From Tetracentron sinense (taxonomy: Eukaryota > Streptophyta > Magnoliopsida > Trochodendrales > Trochodendraceae): a stretch of DNA of 64,000 nucleotides. The position numbers and the translations under genes are program-made. The stretch's first letter is position 1; the number at the start of each line of letters is the position of its first letter. Below are positions 48,501-60,500 of this stretch, piece by piece. Below the pieces are notes generated by a model. The model had not been told where the DNA came from and searched no databases. It saw only the letters and a program-made list of their open reading frames with translations. The stretch lies in assembly GCA_015143295.1 (NCBI GenBank), contig CM026557.1, positions 39,875,965-39,939,964 on the forward strand, in the 5' to 3' direction.

Positions 48501-51500
48501 TGACTTGGTGTTTGTTCGTGTGAACTTGCATTTGATGAAGACAAGTGCAATTAAAATAAAGAAGGACAATGAACCAATTAATCTTGAGAAAATTTTGGCA
48601 TTCCCAGATGTACTTGAAGTTGAAGCTGAAGGGAATCATGAACTTGAAGATGAAGCACCCTCTTCCAATGAATCTTTAGGGAATGAAGATGATGCAGATT
48701 TTGATGACCTTGATGATAATGTGGCTTTTAACCAATTGATAAATAGGAATGAATGATTTATCATGTAATTTGTATTCCGTGATACTTTTTGTTGATGAAA
48801 TTGTAAGAACAATTTGTATTTTGTGATACTTTTTGTTGATGAAATTGTAAGAACAGTTTGTATTTTGATGGCTTGATGGAATGAAATTGGATGTTTCATG
48901 TTTAAATGATGTTATGGACTTATTATTGTTGATTATAGTTACTTTTTTCTATATTATCTCATCAAATTGTTAGATATATTAATTAGTATCATGTATATAA
49001 TTTTTATAATTTTTTAATTATTTTTTCGTTTTTTTCCCGAAGTTTTCCCGTTTTTTTCCGTTTTTTTCGAATTTTTCCGTACTTGACCCTTGCCGAATTA
49101 TTCCCGTACCCCGACTTTGTGACTATGGTTGGAACATATTGACTTCATTAGAAGAGTTATCTGAATTTGTTTCTGTCTCGGATTCTTCTTCGCTGTTTAT
49201 GGTTTCCGTCACAGAGTAGACGCTTTCCTAAACATCAGAATCGTCTTCTAAGAACGAATTAAGCTCAGACGGGTAGATAATATCTAAATCCTGTCTATCA
49301 GCTTCAGCTAGCATACATTCAACAATGTTTGCTTGCTTGTCTTTGTCTGGGCATTGTGTAGCAAAATGTCCTTCTTTCCCACATGTCCAACATTCCTTTC
49401 TGGTAGTCTTTTTAGACTTGTCTTTCCGGTAGTTAGGAACTCGTTTCTTCTTAGAATCGTTCTTCTTAAAGAATTTCTTCTTGAGAAACTTCTTTTCTTC
49501 TTGCCTAGCTCTTTGAAGGTTTTAGACTTTCGAAACTTGTATTTCTTTAGTTTGATAGGTCTAAAGTCTTTTTCCTTGTGAGCTTTCTGCCTATATTTCT
49601 TCAGCTTTTTCTTGCTGAAAGGCTTGCTTGAGTTTTTAGATGTCCTGCATCCCCATTGGACAGGGATATGTTCATCTCTAAAGTCTATGCCTAAGCTAAG
49701 GTTTTTCAAAGCTTTGGAGGCTGTCTTCTGATCATCAAAAGCTTCTTTCATATACTTAAGCTGATCTGTCACATATTGGATTCTTTCTCCAATAGTGTTG
49801 TCTCTGGCTTTATCAAATCCTTCATAAGATTGATAACCTTCATCAGTGTATGGCCGAGATGAGGAATCTTTCTAAAATATTCATTTTTAAGATCGTTTCC
49901 TCTATCACCACAAAGATGCTAAAGATCTCTAAAGGAATTGGAATATTCCTTGAGAAACCTGAGGTCACAAAGCTGTAAGTTGCATAACTTAATCCTAGCA
50001 ACTTCTTGCTCCTTTTCACGGCTTAATTGCCTGGTCTGGCCTATGTATTCTCTGTGGATAAGCCATACATATCCATCAACATTCCTCTGTTCTCCATATT
50101 TTTCCAAATATTGAGCTTTTAGAGCTTTAGACTCGTCATCTGTCGCTTTGAACAAGTCAGTGATGAATACTTTTACTCCTCCGACTAAGGAGAGTTCTGC
50201 ATAAGCATGGCATTCTTCTACAGTCCAAACATTATGCAGGGCGAAGCATAATTCCATACTATGCTTCCAGGTATCTAGAGCCTTTTTTATGTTGTGACAC
50301 TATCAATGTCTAGCTTTATTCCTACGGAGTTCATAGGAACTTCTGCCATTTTAGCAGTGTTTGTGTAAGATACGTAGGGAGATTCTTATTTCGGGCATAA
50401 GTTTTGTCACCATCGTATACCGGGATACTTTCAGTTCTCAATTTTGGCCTAAGGTTTTATAACCTTCCTGTCATATGGACTTCGTGTCTTTGACGGAATC
50501 TAGGGATATAGGGTCCCTTTTCAGGAGGCTTGGAGTTACTAGACTGTTTGTGGAATCGAGGGGTATAAGATTCTGCGATCGGGTTCGAGGATTCAGCTGG
50601 CGTAGACTGTCTAGTTTGGCTTTGATCTGCAAGGCTTTGCTGAACCATAAGCTCTTGGAGCATCCTCATCTCTGATAGATCTTTACAAGCGGCTAAACGC
50701 TGGGTAAAGTCTGTGTCTAACTGCTGACCGGTAGAGGTAAACATATTTGCCTCGGGGTCGGTGTCAAACCGCCTCAAACTACGAGAACCGGAACCATGTG
50801 GGTCAGTGGGTGAATATCATTGATGCGTTGGCACTATGAGGCCAACTAGAGGCTTATTTGTTTTTATATTCCAGACATGTGACCATCCCCCTTCCACATT
50901 ACCATCTTAAATTTTGATTTAGAGGCATGGATCCCTTTGAGTGCCTGAGGCGAGGTTAGAGGTTTTATGGTTTTTTTAAATGTAACGTCAATTACAGCAT
51001 TACATGTCGATAATAATGTTACGAAATGGCTGTTAAGTAACCTTCGATGCCATATATTTCATATTGTGGATTTTTAGAAATCCATCCCAACTCACTTCTT
51101 TCAAAACAAAAACAAACAAAAAATCAGTTCTCCTCCCTCTAGAGCCAAAAACAACCACTCAATCTTTTTTTTTTTATATCAAAAACAAATCTATGCTACA
51201 AATCAAGATTGAAACTTCAAACCCAATTCGGGAAGAAATCAGTTTAGGAATTTTCAATTTGATATAATTCTTCAATTAATGTTGCTAGATAATGCATACT
51301 AGCAAGTTTAGAACATAGATTCAAGGATTTCAAGTGGAATCCATGAATTCATTATGATTTGGACTATGTATTTTCATTTGGGTGGTCTTAAGCGCACCCA
51401 AACATTTGATGACTACACCCCATCAAAAATATTTTTTTATTTTTAGGTGTCCTACTCCCACCCTCTTATAGGCGGACCCTAGTCCTAACCACTTCTTTTC

Positions 51501-54500
51501 CAATTGACTTCGTGTTTCTCTCTTTTTGTTACTTTTTTATAAAGTTGAGTCACGAACCTGACAATCTTCTGCATTAAACCAGGTACCCCAATTCAAATCA
51601 TTGCTTTGTCACAGAAGCATCAAGAGCCAAGGGACAATCGCCGATGATGTATGCCAAAAGCTACCTCCTGGGATGTTAGGAAATCATTAACAAAGAACAA
51701 GGGGGACTAGAGAGAGAGATGTGAGAATATAAGTGAGGTTGGGTTAGAAGGTGAAATAAAGGAAAGGAGAGTTGTGCAGTTTGTCTTGTATTCAGCTTGT
51801 TATAGCTGTAGTATTGCTCACATGCACCCCTCGTTAAACTCAACTCCGCTAGTCGAGCTGACGAGGAAACCCAATATTTCCGCCACGCACTCACACGTGT
51901 CCGTACAGTTTTTCTGAGTTTTCCTAATTGGATTAGGAGTCTGTTTCAAGTTAGGTTTCTACCAAGTATATAATATAATACTCGGTCTAGGGTTTTCTGT
52001 TCTGCAGAGAACGAAATTGTTTAAGAGGCTGTGTGGGAGTGATCTTTGTATTCTCGTTACTTTTTATTAGTGAAGAAGACGATCTCTCCACGGACATAGC
52101 CCACATTGGGTGAACCACGTAAATCATTTGTTCTTGTGTGTTTTTTGTTTCGTATTTGCAGGTTATTTTCACCACAAGGAGGATAAGGGTTGTTATTAAA
52201 GAAAGGGGCTAGAAACTTGTTAGATACAGAATGAAATAGTATAGATTATAGATAAAGAAAGAAGAGGACATCAACAAAATAAAAAATCTTAACATTTTCG
52301 AGTAGAGGAAGGGACGAACTTCGCCACTTGAGTTTTTCATGGGGAAAAAGGAAGGACCTAGCGAAAAGGTCGCTTAATTATACGTCTATTCATAGTTGTC
52401 AAGGCGACTTGAGGCGACAAACCCCCTCGACGCCTGAGTCGGTAGCCTGAGGCGTCGCCTTATGAACTCTTTGCAACAAAAATCCTACCCCAAATTTGAG
52501 ATCCATGTATGTTGCATTTCCTTGAATAAGGGGCTCTACAATTCATATAAATTGCGAAATCTTCATTGCCAAAATGCACTCTAATAGAACCATTTTTTAG
52601 GACGTTTTTATGAATAAGGAAAAGGAATTTCAAGCGTTGAGAATAAAAAATAGAACCAAAAAAACAATCTACAATGACTATCGAAAGGGGGGGGGAGGGA
52701 CTGTGAGGGATAGAAAATATAAAAAAAAAGTATAGTGAATCAGTGACAGCCAAACAAGAGAGGTAGAGGGCGGGACTGAATAAAAAATAGTCTGACATCA
52801 ATGCATGGTTCAAAATATCGGTATTAGTCGCCATATCGGTAAGTCCAAAATAGGATATGTATCGGCGTATCGGTGCCGTATCGGTTGGATACGACATAAA
52901 AATTCAAGATACTCTAAAAAAGTATGGATACGCAAAAAAAAACTTGGATATTTTGTATAAAACCTCTATTAATGCAAAAATAAGCTAAAAACAAACTAAT
53001 GAAAGCCTCCAACTACATTTATAATCATACCTATGGGAGTTAACAAATTTATAAGTAAAAAAAGGCGTGCGCTGATAAATATGTATGAAAATAAAAACCA
53101 TAGTTACTTAACCTAGTGATAAAAGCTCACTTGCATTCATAAATCAAAAATATGAAAATACATAGACCCTTGTATTCACAAATCAAATTACATACATGAT
53201 AGAAGCTCAATACCACATTGAGCTTCGTGTCGGCTCATACTCTATCATTGTCGGATCAGGAATTGAATAAAGTGATACATTATAAGTGGTCCAGACATGA
53301 TGACACCATTGTGTCCAAGTCATCATCGTGAGGTACATGTCTAGGTACATTTGTACATATGTCTGCTGCTGAGTCGTGATCTATCCATAACTGTCAGTCG
53401 AAGACTGGGACTGAGGATCATAACTAGTGGCTCTTGATAAGTAGGGTTGGGCTGGGGCATCATAACCAGTGGCTCTTGATAAGTAGGGTTGGGCTAGGGC
53501 ATCATAACCAGGGGGAAAACCTTATTTACATATTAATATATAAAGTAAATGAAAGTAAAATAAATTTAAAATCATTTACTTAAATAATATATTATGTAAA
53601 TAAGTTGTGTATATCGGGTTTGTATTATGGATCATAGTGTAAATGGAAGGAGAAAAAAAATTAACTGAAAAATCCCCGTATCGAGTGTATCGGGCTTATA
53701 TCGGCCCGATACAATGGAGTTTTTTTTTTCTAGCGTACCAATGTATCGGGTAGCTCCAAATAAGATACGTATCAGCCCGTATCGGTCGATACGTATCGAT
53801 ATTTTAAACCATGAAATATATATAATTATGAAGCCCACACTTATTTAAATTATTAAAAACCCCTTTAAAGATGGGTTTATGAGGGTGTTAGGGGCCACAA
53901 GAAAATTTGGGGCATTTAAAAGCTTTTCTATTATTGGGTCATCCTGAATCCAACTATGTCTTGGTCGCCTAGGCAACGCCCTTAACAACCATGCAAAAAA
54001 CAGAAGAGACCATATGCCCCCCCACAAACAGAGAGAGACCAATTGATCAACCCATTGAGCAAAAGCGATGACAAGTTAACATGAGGAAAACATAATTGAT
54101 ACCGTTCATCTCTTCTTTCTTTTTTTATCTGCAAACCTCTTTTTTGTTAGATATAAAAACCCTAATTTATTATATGGGAGGAGACACGAGAAATATATAA
54201 AACAGTATACTTTTTTGTTGACTAAACTATCATATTCAAATAAAATAAATTTTTAAACCTTTAAACAATAATAATATTGCATATATAATATTTTTAATAA
54301 TAACAGCCTAGGCGGTCAGTCACTTGAGCCCAATAGAGCTCCTAGGCGACTGCCTGAAGCATCGCCTTTAACAACTATGCGTCTATTCTAGTTAATAAGT
54401 TTGAAGTTTGGCATTGAGTTATAAAATTAATCAATAATTTTTTTTTGTGTTGATGTGCATATAAATTTTATGATTTTAATGGTGTAGTAAGTATTTTTTT

Positions 54501-57500
54501 TTAAATGGAGTGTAGTCATCAAATGTTGGGGTTCACCTACCCCCCCGCGGGCAGTGTCATTTTTATCTCATTATGTTTTAAGTATTTTTGACAAACTATT
54601 ATTTTCATGCACAATATGCAATTCATTCAATGATGTTGTTTGTTTGTTAATTTAAAACATTTTTGTGCAACCAAACATTTTATTTTTGGACATTTTTTTT
54701 TCTTATTTAAAATATGATGCCTCCATTACAGGATTCGGTCGGATCCATTACGCATGTCGAAACTGTTATAAGGTCGATTATCCCAAGCTTGTTGCTGCCT
54801 CTTATGCGCCATGTTTTTATTGGATTGCCTCAAAGGCAGGGGCAGAGCTAGGGGAGGGGCCATGGCCCCCCCCCCCCCCCCCCCAAAAAAAAAAAAAATA
54901 TTTTGGAAAATCCCTCTTTAGTTAGGTAGATTTTTTTGCAAAAAATAATTTGTAGTAAAATTTTCTATGCAGTGGCCCCCCCAAATTTCCACGCACGCTC
55001 CGTCCATCTCCCTTAACTGTGGTTAAGCTTAATCAAATTAAGGTTAATATTTTTTCTTCTTCTAAAAACCAAGTTTAACCTTAGGGGTGAGTGAATCTTA
55101 ACCACAATTAGTGGGTGCTAAAAGGGACACATGATAGCTAATAGATCCTCCTTTAACTGTGGTTAAGCCTAATCAACTTAAGGTTAATATTTTTTTTTCC
55201 TAAAAACCAAGGTTAGATGGATGAACCTTAGGGGTGAGTGAATCTTAACAAAATTTAGTGGGTGTTAAAAAGGGACACGTAGCGTCGGCTATAGAGGCCC
55301 GCGCATTCCACTGAAAAAATTAATATTCCTTATATATAGAATATAAAAAAATTAAAAATACAATTAATTTTATTTAAACAAAAGCTTTCCCGAACCCATT
55401 GTAAAAATAATAATACTAATCGGGGCTACGTCCCCGAATCCCCAAGACCCATACTTTGGCCCCCCCAAGGAAAGATTCCTGGCTCTGCCCCTGCTCAAAG
55501 GCATGGTGGATAATTTGAATCCCCTTCAACATGACTCCCTTTGGAGTGAAGAAAATAGGCCATTTCACTCGGATTAATGGTATGTCTGTCGATCCAAAAG
55601 GTTTGAAGATTTGAAATCTTCACAGATAATGGTTAGTGGCTTTACAGATTGAGGAAAGCTGGAAAGTAAAGAGTTGTTGAACGAAAAGATTTAAAGATTT
55701 GAAAACTCAATTAGTTATAGTTAGTGGCTTTGCAAATTGAGGACAGTGGGATAGGTAATGAGGAGCTCTGGCAGAAGGATATTGAGAGAAGTATGAGAGA
55801 GAACTGAAAATTTTTATTCGTTGATTATAGCATCAATCAAAGTTTTCACTAAAACAATCTTCCAAAGGAGTGCTCCAAATCTCCTAGACAGGCTGCAATC
55901 TTCAAAAGGAGGCTTTGAGTGAACTGACTCATGCGAATGCCCGCACATACTGTGGAATTGCACATCCAGACCTCAACCAAATCAGTTAAAACTTGCAAGA
56001 ACTGGATGATGAATACATGTGGCACCAAATGAAACCTACACTGAACGGTTGACTGTACTTTTCCATAGACACATGTAATCAGATGAGTCACCACTCGCCA
56101 GATCCTCTAAAGCATCTCATACACTACAATATCACCTAAGCAATCGAATGGCAAGGCGCTCACTTCTCAAAAATACAAATGCATGTCCCAAAAGTCCAGA
56201 GTCAAGCATATAAAGAAGGTTCCTTGATCCATAACAATAAGCTCCAGCAATGCGAAATGTGAGTACTGAATCGTCACCCTTTCCATATTTCAAGACCTAT
56301 AACTTCCAAGCCAAAGGAGCTGAAAGGCTTCCATTGGTCCCGCAGTCACATAAAATGTTCTCTAAAGTTCAGAAAACGAGAATAACTGAAAGGGTTTGTG
56401 AGACCTCTGAAACATCTAATATAAACATCAAGCAATTCATCAAATTTTCCAAATGGTATCACTTGTAGGGATTAGTAATGAAGTCTCAATATTTATTGAT
56501 GTCAGAGGCAATTTGAAAGCTAAGCAATGGCAATTCTAAAGATCCCTGGGGAAAAATAGAGATGTCTCCAACATTACCCGGAATATGTGGAAGTATTGAC
56601 GTAATTTATCAAATGACGTTTGATTCTCAGAGCAGCTCAAGAAATTTATCATCTATGATCTCTGTCTTAGAGGTTGGGTCAAGATTTTCAGTAATGGAAA
56701 CATAACTTACTATTTCTACTGTTTCTTAGAAACAAAGTATATCCAATAAAGCCATATTCCATAAACTCCTAAAACATAAGAGAGACAAAACTAATTATGT
56801 ACCTCCAAGCTTTTGAGCTTCCTTGATAATATGAAGGCCAAGTGTTGTTTTGCCTGATGCTTCTTGCCCATAAATTTCAATGACTCTTCCCTGCAGAGCA
56901 GATCTCTCAGTAAGATTGATATCACCAACTCACCAAGCTCTTATTGAAGTCCCATTAAAGTTTCAAATCATGAACTACTTTGCTGTGTAATGAATTTCAA
57001 GTAACAATATAACCCTAACACCGCATAAAAAAATTGTCCCAGATGCAGAGCAACGCATCTTGATATGCTCTGAGAAGCAATAGAAATAAAAGCATTCAAT
57101 TTCAAAGTTCATACTTAATATTATATATTAAGAAACTACAGTGTAAACTATTCATCTTATGGGGCTCTGGAGTCCTGAAAAACATGCTATGGTAAATTTT
57201 CCTAAATATCCATTAGCATATTTCCTACATGAAACTAAAAGCAATAAACGAAGGCATAATATCTGAAGTGGCCAGTTACCATGGGTAGCTACAGTCCCTA
57301 CGACAGGAGAGTCTATGTGTGACAAACATGAAACATGGGGCTTATAGACCTCTCTTTCAAGCAAAGAATATAAAGAAGAAGAGATCACGGCAATATGATA
57401 GAAAGAGCTTAGATGAATCTATATCTACACCCCAACCCATGCAGTCGCGCATATCATCAAACTACGATCAACTTGCAATGTGCTAGGGCCCCACTATGAT

Positions 57501-60500
57501 GAGATTAGTGGGCCATTTCCCAAACACAATTATAAGGAGCTGAAGAGTGAAGAGATACATTATATGTTTTAAGTAGCAACATAAAAAGTATCAAACCAAA
57601 GTTTGTGCACGAGCTGGATCTCAAAAAGGAGATAGCGTACTAAAGTTTAGAGCGTAATGTGATAGGCATGCCATTTCCATTGAGTTCTTAACCAGATAAA
57701 ACATGCGGAATGCAAACTAAAGATTTGTCCTCACACACTTGGTCATTTAAGTTGAGGAAGAAAATATGATTTAAGGGGTGGAAAACAATGTTACGGCATT
57801 AATTGCACCAATGGGAATGGCGACTTACTTTTCAAAAGATAAAGCCAAATGCATCGCAAAAAAATATCCACAAATGAGAAAGTGTAACAAAAAACAAAAA
57901 ATAAATGTGACAGATGATGGAACCCAAACATCAGAATTAACAATAGCAAAAGCTCAAACTTGCCAAAAATGAACTATAATATTAAGATAATTGGCAGACT
58001 TTGCATTTAAGTTCTTTTATATTAACACAACTTATATAAAGCCGGAGTAGCAAACAAAAACTAAAAAAGAAACATTCACGATTATGCCAGCACATAATGT
58101 GCCCCTCTTTATCCTGAGAACAAGCATAAAGAACAGTTGACAGAACTAGGGAGGAACCATGAAGGTGAAGACCTCCAGCTTCACGGCCACCACCAATCGT
58201 TCTCTCGGTTTCCAAGTCCCAAAAAGGGCAGATGACTAGGAAATAAAATTATGCAGCAATTTGGAGACTTCATTAAACGGTTAATAGATAGAAGATTGGT
58301 GTAAAGATTTATTCGTGTATTATTAGGAATAGTAATTTAATATTTCACTAAAAATTCGGTGAAAAAATGCATGATGCCAAAAGTACGGTACGGGAATAAT
58401 TTTGAGTATAATTTGGTCCAAGACTAAAATTTTGTTCAAAAAATCGGCTAAATGTATAATTCGGGCCTTCGATCAAGCATCGTAATGCATGATGAGAACT
58501 TGTTTAAAATGTTACTTTAAGTAAAATGGAATAGTGAAATTTTGCGAAAACTAAGTTTTCTGGATCACAAAACATCGTTTCCCCATTATAGGAAAATAGA
58601 TTCATTTGCTTTTGTTCTTTTTCCCTATCCCCGAGCCTTTGTGTGAAACTGTATGGGAAAAGAGTGTGAAAACAATTTGATTGAAGACTCATGGTGTTAA
58701 TGCCTTCTTTCTTTTTGGTAGCAATGGTGTTAATTTTTTGAAAATATAGAAGAAGTAAAAGGATCTTATATTGCCCACCCTAGTTTAAGGAGACAGCAAT
58801 TGGAGCTGTCGCAATTGCATTCAAGCCATGCTGCATCAGGGGCGACAACAGATAAGTTTTGGCAGTTGGGATTAAACTTTATTTACTCTTATTGTCTTAC
58901 CGCATCATTGGAAATAGACATAGTGGTTCTAATGAATTTGAGTTGGGTTTGTAAAATAGTTCAACCTGAAACTATTAACCCATTTCAACTCTTAATAGGC
59001 CTGGTTTAGCAGGTTAACCTGACCCATTGTCATTCCTTTGCTGCACAGCATACTAGCTCATCAAATGTTGCTCATATGCCACATATTCCATGCATGATCT
59101 AAGTGTCTAACCCTTGTGTGTGACTACTGAAGGACACATTTAAAGAAGCATAATGATCAATTTGGACCATTAGAAAATATCTTTGTTGTGGGCTTTTGGG
59201 TAACTTTTTGTTTAAACTAGACTTGAAGGTTATATTGTTGATACAAAAGATTAGCTTGGAGAGAGAGAGAGAGACTAACCTCACTGAGATGAATGCGGGA
59301 GATAAAGGGAGAGAAGCCAGAACATGCACACGAGAGAGAGAGAGAGAGTAACCGCAGGCACCAACAGTAATCCGACGATAGTCGGGCCAAGAGTGACAAT
59401 GAACCCTAGAGGCCATGTTGAGGCTATTCTTAAAGGCCACACAGGCCAATTGCAGTCCATAGAGGCCATGTTGTATGGTCCATAGAGACCACTATTTTTG
59501 GCCCATGGAGGCCCAGTTCTGGCCTATTGAGGCTGATTTTCTTGGCCATTGAGCCTTGTCAAGCCCATTAGTGGCACCGATTTTCAGGTCCATTTGAGGC
59601 ATTTCTTTTTGGTCCACAGAGACCTTTCTTTTGGCCAATTAAAGGCCAATTTGATTCGACCACACTACAAGAAAGCAGCTGGCTGACTCAAAAAAGCATG
59701 CAATGAAGATCAAATGTGTCAAGCGGAGATTAAAAGGAGTCAAGAGGACTTTTACCAACGGCAAACACATGGAGATTTTTCGATCCCCATTTGTTTGAGG
59801 GGGAGTATTAGGGAATTTATGAAGAGCATTGTAATAATGTGAATGAGATACACTAAACCATTCAAGTGTATCTCATCACAATATTGGATTAGCATCAATC
59901 AAGGATTTGATTAGGATTTTATTAGATTAGGTTTCTATCTTGAGGTCAATGTAATCTCTATATAAATCCTATTAGAGGTGATTGTAATCACCCAAGCTTT
60001 TCAATAAATCCTTTTTTCCTTCAATAATCTCCCTCTAGAGGAGATGGTATAGGTTGGACTCCCACCTATGGTTAGTTCATGCCTCTTTTTTCCTTCTAGG
60101 GTTTCTTTGCTTAAGGCTTGGTTTGGATTTTGCTTTGACACCAAGTTCAAGATATAAATGAAGGGCTTGCTGATCTCTCAATAGTGGCTCGACCCCTGCA
60201 CAGGGAGATCTGAAACTCGTTAGATTGGGGGCTGAAAGAGGTTAGCTTTTGAAGCTTCCACCGGGGTCTTTTGCAGTTTATCTGGTAGGAGTTGGTTGGG
60301 TGGGTGACAATTCCCATTTGGCTTCCTTGGCCCTATGTAGATGTGTGCTTCTTTTACTTTTTTTGTAATTTATTATTTTAGATAATCAAATATCAAGCTA
60401 TCATAAAATAAATCAAATTCAAGATATAGATGAGAAGAATCAAAGATACGATGAGAATAAGTTTTAGTGTCCAAAGAAGAAGAAGAAGACAAGTTGTTAA

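Larger units (their letters stand above)
45116..49127 (+). mobile_element. hAT element B, 4.0 kb, 'AAACGCG' family
   Basis: Perfect 8-bp duplication GTTGGAAC (45108-45115, 49128-49135). Ends CATAGTCACAAAAACGG and (reversed) CATAGTCACAAAGTCGG. The left 180 bp are packed with AAACG(C/G)G and its inverse; the right 110 bp with TTTTTCCCG/TTTTTTCG. The Ac transposase binds AAACGG in subterminal arrays, so the likeness is notable. It is inserted in the EPRV polyprotein, opposite strand. Confidence 0.93.
38886..50810 (-). mobile_element. Endogenous pararetrovirus-like element (rearranged)
   Basis: On the minus strand, in order: a capsid-like region with a CCHC knuckle (50.8-49.3 kb), aspartic protease (DTGA), reverse transcriptase (YIDD), RNase H, a downstream frame of unknown role, then a promoter-leader region. 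No integrase follows RNase H and no LTRs flank it, which fits caulimovirids rather than Ty3/Gypsy. A second promoter region (39.0-39.9 kb) lies in the opposite orientation. All frames carry stops or shifts, and a 4-kb hAT element sits within the polyprotein region. I see no complete or functional genome. No movement-protein region recognised. Confidence 0.72.
52391..54379. mobile_element. hAT element D, 'GGCGAC' family
   Basis: Perfect 8-bp duplication CGTCTATT (52383-52390, 54380-54387). Ends CATAGTTGTCAAGGCG and (reversed) CATAGTTGTTAAAGGCG. Subterminal motifs GGCGAC, AGGCG and GCCTGAG on both sides (for example 52401-52465, 54306-54370). No transposase. It holds element E, so its own length is about 0.98 kb. 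Confidence 0.9.

Noticed and set aside
38886-50810. Ty3/Gypsy retrotransposon
   Set aside because: No integrase after RNase H and no flanking LTRs; the repeated promoter region is inverted, not direct.
52460-52897. 145-codon minus-strand frame
   Set aside because: It spans the boundary between hAT D and E and has no domain; chance frame in non-coding elements.
52804-53813. 8-bp duplication for element E
   Set aside because: CATCAATG and AAATATAT do not match; the element is called on ends and motifs only.
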